Notes: generated from the sequence alone by a model not told the origin. 64,000 nucleotides of DNA from Shinella sp. H4-D48 (GCF_022637395.1 NZ_CP093337.1:372001-436000); one strand, 5' to 3'; shown: positions 1 through 8,623, numbered from the stretch's first letter. Numbers and translations are program-made.

Positions 1-374
1 TCATCGGCTTCCGCGGCTATGCCCAGCGTGATCCGCTGCAGGAATACAAGGCGGAAGCCTTCGAGCTCTTCCAGGCGCTCCTGGCCAACCTGCGTCAGAC
101 GGTAACGGCACAGCTGATGCGCGTCGAACTGGTGCGTCAGGCCGCCGATGCTCCGGCACCGGTGCCGCCGGCGATGGAGGGCCATCACATCGACGGCACC
201 ACCGGCGAGGACGAGTTCAATGTCGGTGAGGCGACGGGCTTCATGGCCGTTGCCGCGGAGGATCGCAATCCCGACGATCCGTCTACCTGGGGTCGTGTCG
301 GCAGAAACGAGCTGTGCCCCTGCGGCTCCGGCAAGAAGTACAAGCACTGCCATGGTGCCTTCGAGCAGGCCTGA
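1..374 (+). CDS. secA: Protein translocase ATPase SecA, C-terminal part
   Basis: SecA is the ATP-driven motor that pushes unfolded preproteins through SecYEG at the inner membrane. The window opens inside the gene (first full codon at base 3), so about 123 C-terminal residues are visible. They begin in the helical scaffold with the conserved stretch [12 protein letters not shown], pass through a variable acidic linker, and finish with the SEC-C zinc-binding motif [14 protein letters not shown], which in the family binds Zn2+ and contacts SecB and lipid. The stop is followed within 20 bp by a strong terminator, so secA ends its transcription unit here. The identification is secure, but nothing can be said about the missing N-terminal motor domains. 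Confidence 0.96.
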   Translation, partial: IGFRGYAQRDPLQEYKAEAFELFQALLANLRQTVTAQLMRVELVRQAADAPAPVPPAMEGHHIDGTTGEDEFNVGEATGFMAVAAEDRNPDDPSTWGRVGRNELCPCGSGKKYKHCHGAFEQA

Positions 375-390
375 TCGCTGAAATCCTTCG

Positions 391-421
391 AAAATGCCGC
401 CTTCGGGCGGCATTTTCTTTT
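391..421 (+). terminator. Rho-independent terminator of secA
   Basis: A perfect 11-bp stem (AAAATGCCGCC pairing with GGCGGCATTTT) closes on a TTCG tetraloop and is followed by CTTTT. It lies 17 bp after the secA stop and is A/T-flanked, so it could also work on the opposite strand. Confidence 0.92.
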
Positions 422-517
422 GTGCACTGTTAAGGCCTCCGCAGTGCCGGCCAACCGTTTGTTAACCCTGACCTGACAAGACTGGCGTGTTGAGTTCTGC
501 GTAGCGTTCGGGTTCCT

Positions 518-1939
518 GTGTTGATAGCGGTCATTCAGTCGGCAGAGAAATTGCTGCCATCGGGTCTGCGCGGCAGGGTGGTACCTTTGCTGCGCGTACT
601 GGCCAGCGACGATCCGCGCACGCTCGCCCAGCGCATGGCGCTCGCCGCCTTTGCCATCCGTGTCGCCAGCGCGGCAATCGCCTTTCTCACGCAGATCGTT
701 CTTGCCCGCACGATGGGCGAATTCGAATACGGCATCTTCGTCTTCGTCTGGGCGCTGGTGGTCATCATCGGCGATATGTCCTGCCTCGGCTTCCACACGA
801 CCGTGGTGCGCTTCCTGCCCGGCTATGCTGGCCGCAATGCGCATGCGGAAATCCGTGGCCTCACGTCGACCGCGCGCACCTTCGCCATGCTGTCCTCGAG
901 TGCGATCGCAGCTGTCGGGCTGCTGCTGCTCTGGCTGCTGCGCGACAGCGTTACGGGCTACTATGTCGTGCCGCTCTTCATCGGGTTCTTCTGCATGCCG
1001 ATGATCGCGCTGGGCGATGTGCTCGAAAGCACCGCTCGGGCGCATAGCTGGGCAGTAGTGGCGCTGAGCCCGACCTACATCGCGCGGCCGCTGCTCATTC
1101 TCGTCTTCATGGTGCTGGCCGTGACGCTCGGGGCCCCGCATACCGCACTGACGGCAATGGTCGCCGCGCTGGCTGCCACATATCTCACGACCGTCGTGCA
1201 GTTCTTCAACATCGTCCACCGGCTCGGCAAACGTTATGTCGCGGGGCCGCACAAGACGGAGTTTTCGCTGTGGCTCAAGGCGGCGTTGCCGATCTTCCTC
1301 ATCGAGGGTTTCGGCTTCCTGCTCACCAATTCCGATGTCATCGTGGTCGGCCTGTTTCTCGACCCGGAAAGCGTCGCGGTCTATTTCGCGGCCGCCAAGA
1401 CGATGGCGCTGGTGCATTTCGTGTTTTTTTCGGTGAAGGCGGCCGCGGCGCCGCGCTTCTCCGCGCTCTTTTCTTCCGGCGACCGTGTGGCGCTTGCGAA
1501 CTTTGCCGGCGAGACGGTCCGCTGGAGCTTCTGGCCGTCGCTGGGCGTGGGGCTCACCGTTCTCGCGTTTGGCCATCTTCTGCTGTCGCTGTTCGGCCCA
1601 GCCTTTACGGCGGGGTGGAGCCTGATGTTCATTCTGTTTTCCGGCATTATGGCCAAGGCGCTGGTCGGGCCGGGAGAGGTGCTGCTCACCATGTCCGGCG
1701 AGCAGAAGCTCTGCGTCATCGTCTATGCCACGGCGCTTGCAGCGAATATTACCTTCAACGTCACCCTCATACCGCTCTTCGGCATAACCGGGGCCGCTGT
1801 GGCCACGGCCGGTGCCATGATGGTGGAAGCGCTGCTTCTGCATATCGCCGTGCGGGGCAAACTCTCGATCATTCTCTTCGCCTTCGCCAATCCGGTGAAG
1901 GCAAGCCTTGTCAACGGGATGGACAACCATGACCGATAG
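518..1939 (+). CDS. Polysaccharide/lipopolysaccharide flippase (MOP superfamily, Wzx-like)
   Basis: This is a 473-residue polytopic membrane protein with about twelve hydrophobic helices. Its N-terminal region (AFAIRVASAAIAFLTQIVLA then RTMGEFEYGIFVFVWALV) is typical of polysaccharide-export flippases of the MOP superfamily, which move undecaprenyl-linked saccharides across the inner membrane. The predicted start is GTG at 518, and no convincing Shine-Dalgarno sequence is visible, so a slightly different start is possible. Its stop overlaps the next gene by 11 bp, a translationally coupled arrangement with a BioF2-type acyltransferase, which suggests joint work in exopolysaccharide or surface-glycan assembly. 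The substrate is not predictable. A MATE-type drug exporter is less likely given the sequence style and partner gene. Confidence 0.8.
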   Translation: MLIAVIQSAEKLLPSGLRGRVVPLLRVLASDDPRTLAQRMALAAFAIRVASAAIAFLTQIVLARTMGEFEYGIFVFVWALVVIIGDMSCLGFHTTVVRFLPGYAGRNAHAEIRGLTSTARTFAMLSSSAIAAVGLLLLWLLRDSVTGYYVVPLFIGFFCMPMIALGDVLESTARAHSWAVVALSPTYIARPLLILVFMVLAVTLGAPHTALTAMVAALAATYLTTVVQFFNIVHRLGKRYVAGPHKTEFSLWLKAALPIFLIEGFGFLLTNSDVIVVGLFLDPESVAVYFAAAKTMALVHFVFFSVKAAAAPRFSALFSSGDRVALANFAGETVRWSFWPSLGVGLTVLAFGHLLLSLFGPAFTAGWSLMFILFSGIMAKALVGPGEVLLTMSGEQKLCVIVYATALAANITFNVTLIPLFGITGAAVATAGAMMVEALLLHIAVRGKLSIILFAFANPVKASLVNGMDNHDR

Positions 1940-3200
1940 CCACGGCTTCGACCATGCAATCGCGGGAGGACGCGCGCAGGCAGCCATCCCGCCGGCACCG
2001 CCGCTGGCCCATCCGCCGGCAGATTTGCGCATTGCCGTCGGCCGCGCCGGGCGCTCGCTCGCGCTCTATCCGGCGGCAGCCGGCTATGAGCTTCAGCAGG
2101 AGCTCGATTTCCTGTCGAACCGCGTGATGGAGCCGAATGTCTTCTTCTCCGGGCGCTTTCTGGCGCCCGCCATGCCGCGGCTGGAAGATCGTACCGTCCG
2201 CCTCGCCATTATCAGGGACGAAAGCGCGGAGCGCAGCCGCATCCGCCTGCTCATGCCGTTTTCCGTCGAGAAGCCCGGCTTTTCCATCGGCTCCAGCATC
2301 CTGCGTGCCTGGTCCAATCCGTTCGGCCCGATCGGCACGCCGCTCGTCGATGCGGAAGATGCGGCCGAGACGCTAGACAACTTCCTGGAGGCGCTCGGCG
2401 GCTCCGGCGTGGCGCTGCCATCGGTGCTCGTCCTGCCGGACCTGCGGCTCACCGGCCCCTTCGCGCAGCTGATGCGCGCCGTCGCGATTGGCCGCAACCT
2501 GCCGGTGACCGTGACCGACACCTATCGGCGCCCGATGCTGGAAAGCCTGCTGGACGGGCAGACCTACCTTCAGAAAGCAATCTCCCCGGAGCATTTCCGC
2601 GAGCTGCGGCGACAGTGGCGCAAGCTCGATCGGCTCGGCGCGCTCAGCTACAATGTCGCCCGCCAGCCTGCGGATATCCGCGTGCGCATGGAGGAGTTCC
2701 TCCTTCTCGAAGCCTCTGGCTGGAAGGGCCGCAGCCGCACGGCGATGATCAACGACCGCTATCGCGCTGCCTTCGCCCGCGAGGCTATCACGAATCTCGC
2801 CGAGACAGACGGCGTGCGTATCCATACGCTCGATCTCGACGGTCGCGCCATCGCGTCCATGGTCGTCTTCCTGATGGGGGGCGAGGCCTATACGTGGAAG
2901 ACGGCCTATGACGAGGAGTTCGCGAAATATTCGCCCGGCAAGCTTCTCCTTGCCGAGTTGACCGAATGGCATCTGGACGACGCCAATATCCTGCGCTCGG
3001 ACTCTTGCGCCGTGCCGGATCATCCCGTGATGAGCCGGTTCTGGGAAGAGCGTGAGGATATGGGCACGCTGGTCGTGGGTCTTCAGCAGAACCGGGACCG
3101 GGATGTGCGGCAGGTGGCGACGCAGCTGCACCTCTACCGCAACACCCGCAACGTGGCGCGGCTGCTGCGCGAGAAGATCCGGTCTCTCGCCCGGCGATAG
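1929..3200 (+). CDS. GNAT/FemAB-like acyltransferase (BioF2 / CelD-type)
   Basis: The 423-residue soluble protein resembles the BioF2-like acetyltransferase family (Acetyltransf_6) found next to bacterial cellulose and exopolysaccharide genes. The C-terminal half carries the GNAT-like fold region (residues about 220-370), including FRELRRQWRKLDRLGAL and a conserved AYTWKTAYDEEFAKYSPGK segment, the strongest family signature. The ATG at 1929 sits inside the last codons of the flippase (11-bp overlap); an upstream TTG at 1908 is possible but less likely. It probably acylates a sugar or lipid-linked intermediate handled by the neighbouring flippase, but that role is inferred from context. Its stop lies 1 bp from the stop of the convergent acyl-CoA synthetase. 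Confidence 0.75.
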   Translation: MTDSHGFDHAIAGGRAQAAIPPAPPLAHPPADLRIAVGRAGRSLALYPAAAGYELQQELDFLSNRVMEPNVFFSGRFLAPAMPRLEDRTVRLAIIRDESAERSRIRLLMPFSVEKPGFSIGSSILRAWSNPFGPIGTPLVDAEDAAETLDNFLEALGGSGVALPSVLVLPDLRLTGPFAQLMRAVAIGRNLPVTVTDTYRRPMLESLLDGQTYLQKAISPEHFRELRRQWRKLDRLGALSYNVARQPADIRVRMEEFLLLEASGWKGRSRTAMINDRYRAAFAREAITNLAETDGVRIHTLDLDGRAIASMVVFLMGGEAYTWKTAYDEEFAKYSPGKLLLAELTEWHLDDANILRSDSCAVPDHPVMSRFWEEREDMGTLVVGLQQNRDRDVRQVATQLHLYRNTRNVARLLREKIRSLARR

Positions 3201-3201
3201 G

Positions 3202-4845
3202 TTAGGCGGAAAACGGCGCTTCGGCCGCTGCGCGCTTGCGCAAGAGGTGGCGGATCACCTTGCCGGACGTGGTCAGCGGCAGCGCATCGACGAATTCCAC
3301 CTCGCGCGGATATTCGTGCATCGAGAGGCGGGACTTCACCCAGTCGCGTATGTCGGCGGCGAGCGTTGCGGACGGCGCGTGGTCGGGCCGCAACATGACA
3401 TAGGCCTTGACGATCTCCGTGCGAACCGGATCGGGCTTGCCGACCGCCGCGGCGAGCTGCACGGCGGGATGACCGGCCAGGCAATCCTCGATTTCGCTTG
3501 GCCCGATGCGGTAGCCGGACGAGGTGATGACGTCGTCGTCCCGCCCGAAGAAGGTGACGTAGCCCTCCTCGTCCATGTGCCCGAGGTCGCCGGTCATCAT
3601 CCAGTCGCCGATGAATTTGTCCGCGGTTGCCCCGGCGTTGTTCCAGTATCCGAGAAACATCACGGGATCGGGGCGCTTGACGGCGACCTGGCCGACGGTG
3701 CCGCGCGGCACTTCCGCGCCATTCGCGTCGATGATGGCGATCGTGTGCCCGGGCACGGGCTTGCCGATGGGGCCGGGCCGCGAAACGCCGAGCTTGCCGA
3801 TGGAGCCAAGCACGATGTTGCACTCGGTCTGGCCGTAGAACTCGTTGATGGTGATGCCGAGCGTGTCGCGCACCCATTCCCAGGTCTCACGGCCGAGCGA
3901 TTCGCCGGCCGAGCCGATCGTGCGCAGGTTCAGCCTGTATTTCGCACGAGGATTAGCGACCGTCTTCATCAGTCGGAGCGCCGTGGGCGGAATGAAGGCG
4001 TTGCGCACGTCCATGTCCTGCATGATGCGATAGGCCATGTCGGGGTCGAATTTCTGGCCTGGCGAGGAGACGACGGGCACGCCGAGCAGCAAGGCCGGTA
4101 GCAGAACATTAAGCAGGCCGCCCGCCCAGGCCCAGTCGGCCGGCGTCCAGATACGATCTCCCGGCTGTGGCAGGAACTCGTGATGCATCTGGAAGCCGGG
4201 GACATGACCCAGCAGAACGCGATGGCCGTGCAACGCACCCTTCGGCGGGCCCGTCGTGCCCGAGGTGTAGATCATCATCGCGGGATCATCAGGGCCACTG
4301 TCGACAGGGTCGAAGGGGCCTGTGTGACGCGACATGAGGTCGTAAAAGGATTTCGCGGTGGGATCGGCGGCGGCGTCCGTCGCGATGACGAGTTGCAGCG
4401 ATGGTAGCTCCGTGCGGATCGTCTGGAGGCGCTCAAGACCGAAGTTATTTGTGATGATAGCCTTCGCGCCGGCATTCTCCAGACGGAAGAACAGGGCGTC
4501 GGCGCCGAAGAGCAGGGCGAGGGGCAGGGCGATGGCGCCGATCTTGTATGCCGCCAAGTGGGCGATGACCGTCTCGAAGCCCTGCGGCAGCAGGATCGCG
4601 ACGCGGTCGCCCTTCTCGACGCCCTCTGCGCGGAGGGCCGTTGCCAGCGCGTCAGATCTCGCGGCAAGTTCGCCATACGTCAGGGAGAGGGGTGCTGCAT
4701 CAGGCAGGAAATGATGGAGGCACACACGATCGGGATCGCGTGCAGCCCATGTATTGGAGACGGCGGTGCCGATATTGAAGCGATCAGGGATATCCCAGCG
4801 GAAATCCGCGTACAGCGCTTCATAGTCCGGTCTTTCGACAAGCAT
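3202..4845 (-). CDS. AMP-binding acyl-CoA synthetase (AcsA / medium-chain type)
   Basis: The 547-residue ANL-superfamily ligase activates a carboxylic acid as acyl-AMP and transfers it to CoA. Visible motifs are the phosphate-binding loop YTSGTTGPPKG (core A3), NEFYGQTECN (A5), the D of MMTGDLGHMDEEG (A7), GYRIGPSEIE (A8) and the C-terminal catalytic lysine in LPLTTSGKVIRHLLRK. The last corresponds to the Lys needed for adenylation. The ATG at 4845 was chosen because GGAG lies 9 bases upstream. A longer frame with an upstream start exists but adds residues without family support. It most resembles AcsA-like short/medium-chain acyl-CoA synthetases, and the exact chain-length preference cannot be read. 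It lies downstream of, and on the same strand as, the BON gene. Confidence 0.88.
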   Translation of the reverse strand: MLVERPDYEALYADFRWDIPDRFNIGTAVSNTWAARDPDRVCLHHFLPDAAPLSLTYGELAARSDALATALRAEGVEKGDRVAILLPQGFETVIAHLAAYKIGAIALPLALLFGADALFFRLENAGAKAIITNNFGLERLQTIRTELPSLQLVIATDAAADPTAKSFYDLMSRHTGPFDPVDSGPDDPAMMIYTSGTTGPPKGALHGHRVLLGHVPGFQMHHEFLPQPGDRIWTPADWAWAGGLLNVLLPALLLGVPVVSSPGQKFDPDMAYRIMQDMDVRNAFIPPTALRLMKTVANPRAKYRLNLRTIGSAGESLGRETWEWVRDTLGITINEFYGQTECNIVLGSIGKLGVSRPGPIGKPVPGHTIAIIDANGAEVPRGTVGQVAVKRPDPVMFLGYWNNAGATADKFIGDWMMTGDLGHMDEEGYVTFFGRDDDVITSSGYRIGPSEIEDCLAGHPAVQLAAAVGKPDPVRTEIVKAYVMLRPDHAPSATLAADIRDWVKSRLSMHEYPREVEFVDALPLTTSGKVIRHLLRKRAAAEAPFSA

Positions 4846-4921
4846 CCGCCATAGCTCCAGTGTGCTGCTGCATCGCAACTAGCATTCCGGAGCGCGGCCG
4901 GGCAATGGCCGCTTTTGCGGG

Positions 4922-5185
4922 TCAGAGCCAGGAGAGGCGGCTATCGACCTCGCTGACATCCTTGACGGACGCCGCGATCTCTACGGCCCGGGTGCCCTCT
5001 TCCGGAGTGCCGACACTGCCGGTCAGTATGATGCGCGTTCCCTTGCAGGTAACGGAGATGTCGGACGCATCGATATCGCCCGCCGTCGAAAGCGCATCCG
5101 CGACGGCCGTTTCAAGCCATGCGGGGTGGGGGCCTTCGAAATGTTCGGGCTGTTCGCCCTTGAAGGTGCCTTCCTTGAAAACCAT
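4922..5185 (-). CDS. BON-domain protein
   Basis: The small 87-residue protein consists almost entirely of one BON domain (alpha/beta fold seen in OsmY and other envelope proteins, thought to bind phospholipid surfaces). Residues 20-85 carry the pattern WLETAVADAL, then ISVTCKGTRIILTGSV and TRAVEIAASVKDVSEVDSRL. No signal peptide is present, so it may act in the cytoplasm. The start at 5185 has a strong AAAGGAG Shine-Dalgarno 7-8 bases upstream. Longer frames upstream of it show no conserved sequence. A structured inverted repeat lies upstream in what would be its 5' leader. Function is not established. Confidence 0.82.
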   Translation of the reverse strand: MVFKEGTFKGEQPEHFEGPHPAWLETAVADALSTAGDIDASDISVTCKGTRIILTGSVGTPEEGTRAVEIAASVKDVSEVDSRLSWL

Positions 5186-5295
5186 GGTGCTCTCCTTTGC
5201 CGTCTGCGCGACAGAACGCCGGACCGACGCATTTGTTCGTCTCGGCCGGCGCATGGGTTCAATACTGTTGGAAGTTTGTGCATGTCGGACATTCG

Positions 5296-5344
5296 GGTTG
5301 AGACCCAAGAGCGTGCACATCGCCCTTGGGTCCCCCTCGCAACC
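5296..5344 (-). repeat. Two-tier inverted repeat in the leader of the BON gene
   Basis: An 8-bp perfect inverted repeat (GACCCAAG at 5302-5309 with CTTGGGTC at 5325-5332) is nested inside a second 5-bp pair (GGTTG at 5296-5300 with CAACC at 5340-5344). A further short repeat, AACGAA-AA-TTCGTT, lies at 5386-5399. The 324-bp stretch from 5186 to 5509 holds no convincing gene. It contains these repeats, the upstream region of the BON gene and the tRNA-Leu promoter. The elements could form a structured 5' untranslated region on the minus strand; no known riboswitch class is recognised. Confidence 0.45.
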
Positions 5345-5471
5345 GCATCCGGGGGTGTCTGCAGTTGCGTCCCTTAAACGGGGCTAACGAAAATTCGTTC
5401 CCGCTAAAAAAGAAATTTTTACGAGAAAATGGAGCAGCCGGCATCATCGTTCGTGCAACCGGCCTTTCCCG

Positions 5472-5499
5472 TTGACACCCCATGCCACCTCGCTTTATT
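5472..5499 (+). promoter_or_regulatory. Sigma70-type promoter of tRNA-Leu
   Basis: TTGACA (5472-5477) is followed after 16 bp by TTTATT (5494-5499). The start would fall about 4 bases before the mature tRNA 5' end at 5510, as expected for a tRNA gene with a short leader. Confidence 0.6.
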
Positions 5500-5509
5500 G
5501 GGGAGGCAT

Positions 5510-5594
5510 GCCCCGCTGGCGGAATTGGTAGACGCGCCGCACTCAAAATGCGGTTCCTCACGGAGTGCTGGTTCGATCCCGGCGCGGGGCACCA
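5510..5594 (+). tRNA. tRNA-Leu (anticodon CAA)
   Basis: The 85-nt class II tRNA has a 7-bp acceptor stem (GCCCCGC with GCGGGGC), a D-arm beginning TGGCGGAATTGGTAGACGCG, the anticodon stem CCGCA/TGCGG around loop CTCAAAA (anticodon CAA at 5544-5546), a long variable arm and the T-arm GGTTCGATCCC. The CCA end is encoded (5592-5594). It reads UUG leucine codons. Discriminator A and the long variable arm support leucine over other class II tRNAs. Confidence 0.97.
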
Positions 5595-5786
5595 TTTCCC
5601 ACCTATGCCCCACATGAATGACGTCTCCAGCAGTTATAACGCATCACATGTTCGTGCGGTGATTTACTTGGTGACGGCAGGTGGTAAATGTCCGCGATAC
5701 GGGGTGCGGCCCGCGACTGCCGCCGTCATCGCGTTTCCCGCGCCGGTCTGTGGCAGCCCGGGGACCTGTCTTGAACTGGAGCATCC

Positions 5787-6296
5787 ATGTCTTTCCAACG
5801 CGTTTCCTCGCCCGTGGTCTCATCCGCGCTGCTCGCCCTCGGCATGGTGGCGACGGTCGGCGGCGCCCTGGGCTTCGAGCATATCGGCGGTTACATTCCC
5901 TGCGCGCTCTGCCTGCTGCAGCGCGATCCCTATTATTACGGCATTCCGGTTGCGGTTGCGGCGCTGGCGTCGGCGCTCTTCGGCGGCCCGGCGTGGCTGA
6001 CGCGGACGCTGCTGGCGATCGCCGGCATCATGATGCTCGTGGGTGCGGGCATGGGCGTCTATCACGCGGGGGTAGAGTGGGGTTTCTGGGAAGGCCCGGC
6101 GACTTGCGCGACCACGGCCCAGGGCGTCACCCAGAATGCAGGCGACCTGCTCGCCGATCTCAACAGCAAGCATGGACCGTCGTGCACGGAAGCATCCTTC
6201 CGTTTCCTCGGTCTGTCCTTTGCCGGCTGGAACGTGATTGCAAGCCTCATCCTCGCCGCGATCGCCTTCTCCGGCGTGCGGTCGCGCAAGGCATGA
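5787..6296 (+). CDS. dsbB: Disulfide bond formation protein DsbB
   Basis: The 169-residue inner-membrane protein has four predicted transmembrane helices. DsbB re-oxidises the periplasmic oxidase DsbA and passes electrons to quinone. The first periplasmic loop has the redox pair in IPCALC (Cys39, Cys42) and the second loop has Cys107 and Cys133, so all four catalytic cysteines are present. The arrangement CALCLLQRDPYYYGIP is typical of alphaproteobacterial DsbB. The ATG at 5787 gives the expected short cytoplasmic N-terminus. It stands alone after the tRNA and converges on the HNH nuclease gene with a 13-bp gap. Confidence 0.92.
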   Translation: MSFQRVSSPVVSSALLALGMVATVGGALGFEHIGGYIPCALCLLQRDPYYYGIPVAVAALASALFGGPAWLTRTLLAIAGIMMLVGAGMGVYHAGVEWGFWEGPATCATTAQGVTQNAGDLLADLNSKHGPSCTEASFRFLGLSFAGWNVIASLILAAIAFSGVRSRKA

Positions 6297-6309
6297 TCCC
6301 CGCAGCCGG

Positions 6310-6867
6310 TCAGGGCTGCAGTTCGACGTCCCAGTAGAGATAGTCCATCCAGCTTTCGTGGAGATAGTTGGGTGGAAACAGTCGCCCGTTGTTGTGCAGA
6401 TCCTGAACCGTCGGCTGGTAGGGCTTCTGATGCGGGTGCATGCCCGCCTGCTTCGGCAGCTTGCTGCCTTTTCTCAAATTGCACGGGGAGCAGGCAGCGA
6501 CCACATTCTGCCACGTCGTTTCGCCGCCATGGGCGCGGGGTATGACGTGGTCGAAGGTCAGATCGTGCGGCGACCCGCAGTACTGGCATTCGAACTTGTC
6601 GCGCAGGAACACGTTGAACCGGGTAAAGGCCGGGTGGCGTGACGGCTGCACGTAGGTTTTCAGGCATACGACGCTTGGCAGGCGCATCGAAAAACTCGGA
6701 GAGGATACCGAGTGTTCGTATTCGGCAATGATGTTTACGCGGTCAAGAAATACGGCCTTGATCGCGTCCTGCCATGACCAGAGCGACAAGGGGTAATAAC
6801 TCAGTGGCCTGTAGTCAGCATTCAATACGAGAGCTGGCAGGGCCTGTGGTGAAACTGAAATCGTCAA
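6310..6867 (-). CDS. HNH endonuclease family protein
   Basis: The 185-residue protein carries a compact HNH domain in its second half. Zinc-type cysteine pairs CQYC (residues 94-97) and CSPC (126-129) flank the core FDHVIPRAHGG with the catalytic His107 and the Asn of TTWQNVV. The first 80 residues (LVLNADYRPLSYYPLSLWSW) match the widely conserved stand-alone HNH family present in many alphaproteobacteria and actinobacteria. The start is a TTG with a strong AGGAG six bases upstream; no ATG fits. The biological substrate of this family is not established, and it is not visibly part of a restriction system or prophage here. Confidence 0.85.
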   Translation of the reverse strand: MTISVSPQALPALVLNADYRPLSYYPLSLWSWQDAIKAVFLDRVNIIAEYEHSVSSPSFSMRLPSVVCLKTYVQPSRHPAFTRFNVFLRDKFECQYCGSPHDLTFDHVIPRAHGGETTWQNVVAACSPCNLRKGSKLPKQAGMHPHQKPYQPTVQDLHNNGRLFPPNYLHESWMDYLYWDVELQP

Positions 6868-6971
6868 GGGCTTCTCCTGAGCGATTCGGCATCTGCCCTT
6901 CTATATTAGGCGCGTTGTTACAGCATTGTGAAGCGGGGAATGAAAAGCGAAAACAAGCTATTTCGCGTTCT

Positions 6972-7628
6972 TCATCCTTCAAGCACCGGAGCAACCTCCC
7001 GGCGCATCTCTCGGGCATAATATGCCCAGAAAAGCCGGGCCGAAACGCCGCGCCAGGGCGACCATGCCTCAGCGATACGGTCGAGTTCCTGCGGGCTCGG
7101 CCTTACGGCAAGGCCGAGTGCATGGGCAACGGCATTCTGTAGGGCGATATCGCCTGACGGGAAGATATCGGGATGGCCGCCGCAAAACAGCAGGTAGACG
7201 TCCGCCGTCCAGCGGCCGATGCCCTTGATGGCGGTAAGTGTGCGGGCCGCAGCCTGCGCGTCGAGCAGGCAGACGGCATCGAGGTCGAGATCGCCCCGGT
7301 CGACGGCTTCCGCGGCACGGCGCAACGTATCCGTCTTGGCGCGCGACAGTCCGATGGCCCGGCAATCATCGTCAGACAGTCCGAGGATGTGGTGGGGCGT
7401 GATGTCGCCCGCAGCCGTTTCCAGCCGGCGCCAGATCGCATCGGCGCTCGCGCGCGACACCATCTGCGAGACGATGATGCCGGCAAGGCCGCGATAGCCG
7501 GGTGCGAGCCGGCGCAGGGGTACCGGTCCTGCCTTGTCGATGACGCTGAAAAGACGGGCGTCGAGCAAAGCGAGGTCGACGAGACCTGCCGCGACATCCG
7601 CATCCGTCCTGATCATGTGCATCTGCAT
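6972..7628 (-). CDS. DNA-3-methyladenine glycosylase II (AlkA family)
   Basis: The 218-residue helix-hairpin-helix glycosylase removes alkylated bases such as 3-methyladenine to start base-excision repair. The HhH motif LTAIKGIGRWTADVYLL spans residues 132-148, and the catalytic aspartate is Asp160 in SGDIALQNA. The protein is shorter than E. coli AlkA and lacks its N-terminal extra domain, like other short AlkA homologues. Three ATG codons cluster at 7628, 7622 and 7616, and none has a clear Shine-Dalgarno. The first was taken, so the true start may be up to 4 codons later. It is divergent from gluQ with an 86-bp spacer. Confidence 0.88.
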   Translation of the reverse strand: MQMHMIRTDADVAAGLVDLALLDARLFSVIDKAGPVPLRRLAPGYRGLAGIIVSQMVSRASADAIWRRLETAAGDITPHHILGLSDDDCRAIGLSRAKTDTLRRAAEAVDRGDLDLDAVCLLDAQAAARTLTAIKGIGRWTADVYLLFCGGHPDIFPSGDIALQNAVAHALGLAVRPSPQELDRIAEAWSPWRGVSARLFWAYYAREMRREVAPVLEG

Positions 7629-7714
7629 TTTCAAGCGGCCTCGATCTTGTGCGACGGGCACCTCTTCAGGCCGGTTCCGTCGTGCATGCCTGTAGTGACG
7701 GGACAGGGCTGTTC

Positions 7715-8623
7715 ATGGCAGAAGACCCCATGCCAAGTGCTTTGTCAAAAAATCGCGTCTTTCGTTTCGCGCCAAGCCCGAACGGGTTGCTGCATCTCGG
7801 CCATGCGGTGTCGGCGATCCTCAACCACGATCTCGCTGCCGCCAGCGGCGGCCGCTTCCTGCTGCGCATGGAAGACATAGATCCGGCCCGCTCGCGACCC
7901 GAATTCGAAGAGGCGATCTATCGCGATCTCGCCTGGCTCGGCCTCGATTGGGAAAAACCGGTGCGCCGTCAGTCCGAGCATGTCGCGTTTTATGGTGAAG
8001 CGCTGGAGCGGCTTAAGGCGATGGGCGTGCTCTATCCGGGCTTCCTGAGCCGGGGTGAGGTGAAGGCCCGGGTGGAGGCGGCAGGTGGTGACTGGCCACG
8101 CGATCCGGACGGCGCACCGCTCTACCCGACGGAAGAGCGGGATCTTGACCGTGGGCAGGCGCTCGACTGGATTGCGGCGGGGCGCCAACACGCCTGGCGG
8201 CTCGACATGGAAAAGGCCCGTGCGCTTGCGCCGGCGACGCTGGAATGGCGGGAAACCGGCTCGGGACCGGAGGGTGAAACGGGGCAGGTGCTGGCCCGGC
8301 CGAAGCGCTGGGGCGATGTCATGCTCTCGCGACCAGATGCACCGGCGAGCTATCATCTCGCGGTAGTTCTCGACGACGCGGCGCAGGGCGTGACCGATGT
8401 GGTGCGCGGGCAGGATCTCTTCCACGCGACGGCAGTGCACCGGCTGTTGCAGAGCCTGCTCGGCCTGCCTGCGCCGACCTACCGGCACCATGGACTGGTG
8501 CTGGGTGCGGACGGACGAAAGCTCTCCAAGAGCAACCAGGACACGGGCATCGCCGCCTATCGGGAGAGGGGCGTTTCACCGTCCGGCATTCGCGCCCTGC
8601 TCGCGGGCTATGGCTTCATCTGA
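7715..8623 (+). CDS. gluQ: Glutamyl-Q tRNA(Asp) synthetase
   Basis: The 302-residue paralogue of glutamyl-tRNA synthetase lacks the anticodon-binding domain. It attaches glutamate to queuosine at position 34 of tRNA-Asp. Class I signatures are FAPSPNGLLHLGH (residues 18-30, HIGH-like) and KLSKS (about 269-273). RMEDIDPARSRPEFEEAI is also diagnostic. The zinc-binding cysteines seen in E. coli YadB between these motifs are absent: the corresponding region reads YPGFLSRGEV and later YPTEERDL. The start at 7715 is chosen over a second ATG at 7730 by length only. The last 48 bp overlap, tail to tail, the end of the convergent YihY gene. Confidence 0.9.
   Translation: MAEDPMPSALSKNRVFRFAPSPNGLLHLGHAVSAILNHDLAAASGGRFLLRMEDIDPARSRPEFEEAIYRDLAWLGLDWEKPVRRQSEHVAFYGEALERLKAMGVLYPGFLSRGEVKARVEAAGGDWPRDPDGAPLYPTEERDLDRGQALDWIAAGRQHAWRLDMEKARALAPATLEWRETGSGPEGETGQVLARPKRWGDVMLSRPDAPASYHLAVVLDDAAQGVTDVVRGQDLFHATAVHRLLQSLLGLPAPTYRHHGLVLGADGRKLSKSNQDTGIAAYRERGVSPSGIRALLAGYGFI

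Noticed and set aside
185-2032. 615-codon open frame on the minus strand over the flippase gene
   Set aside because: Arg/His-rich composition without domains; it is the antisense of a GC-rich real gene.
4894-4916. Hairpin GCGGCC-GGGCAAT-GGCCGC followed by TTTT on the plus strand
   Set aside because: Both flanking genes are on the minus strand, and the stem is only 6 bp; a terminator here would serve no visible gene.
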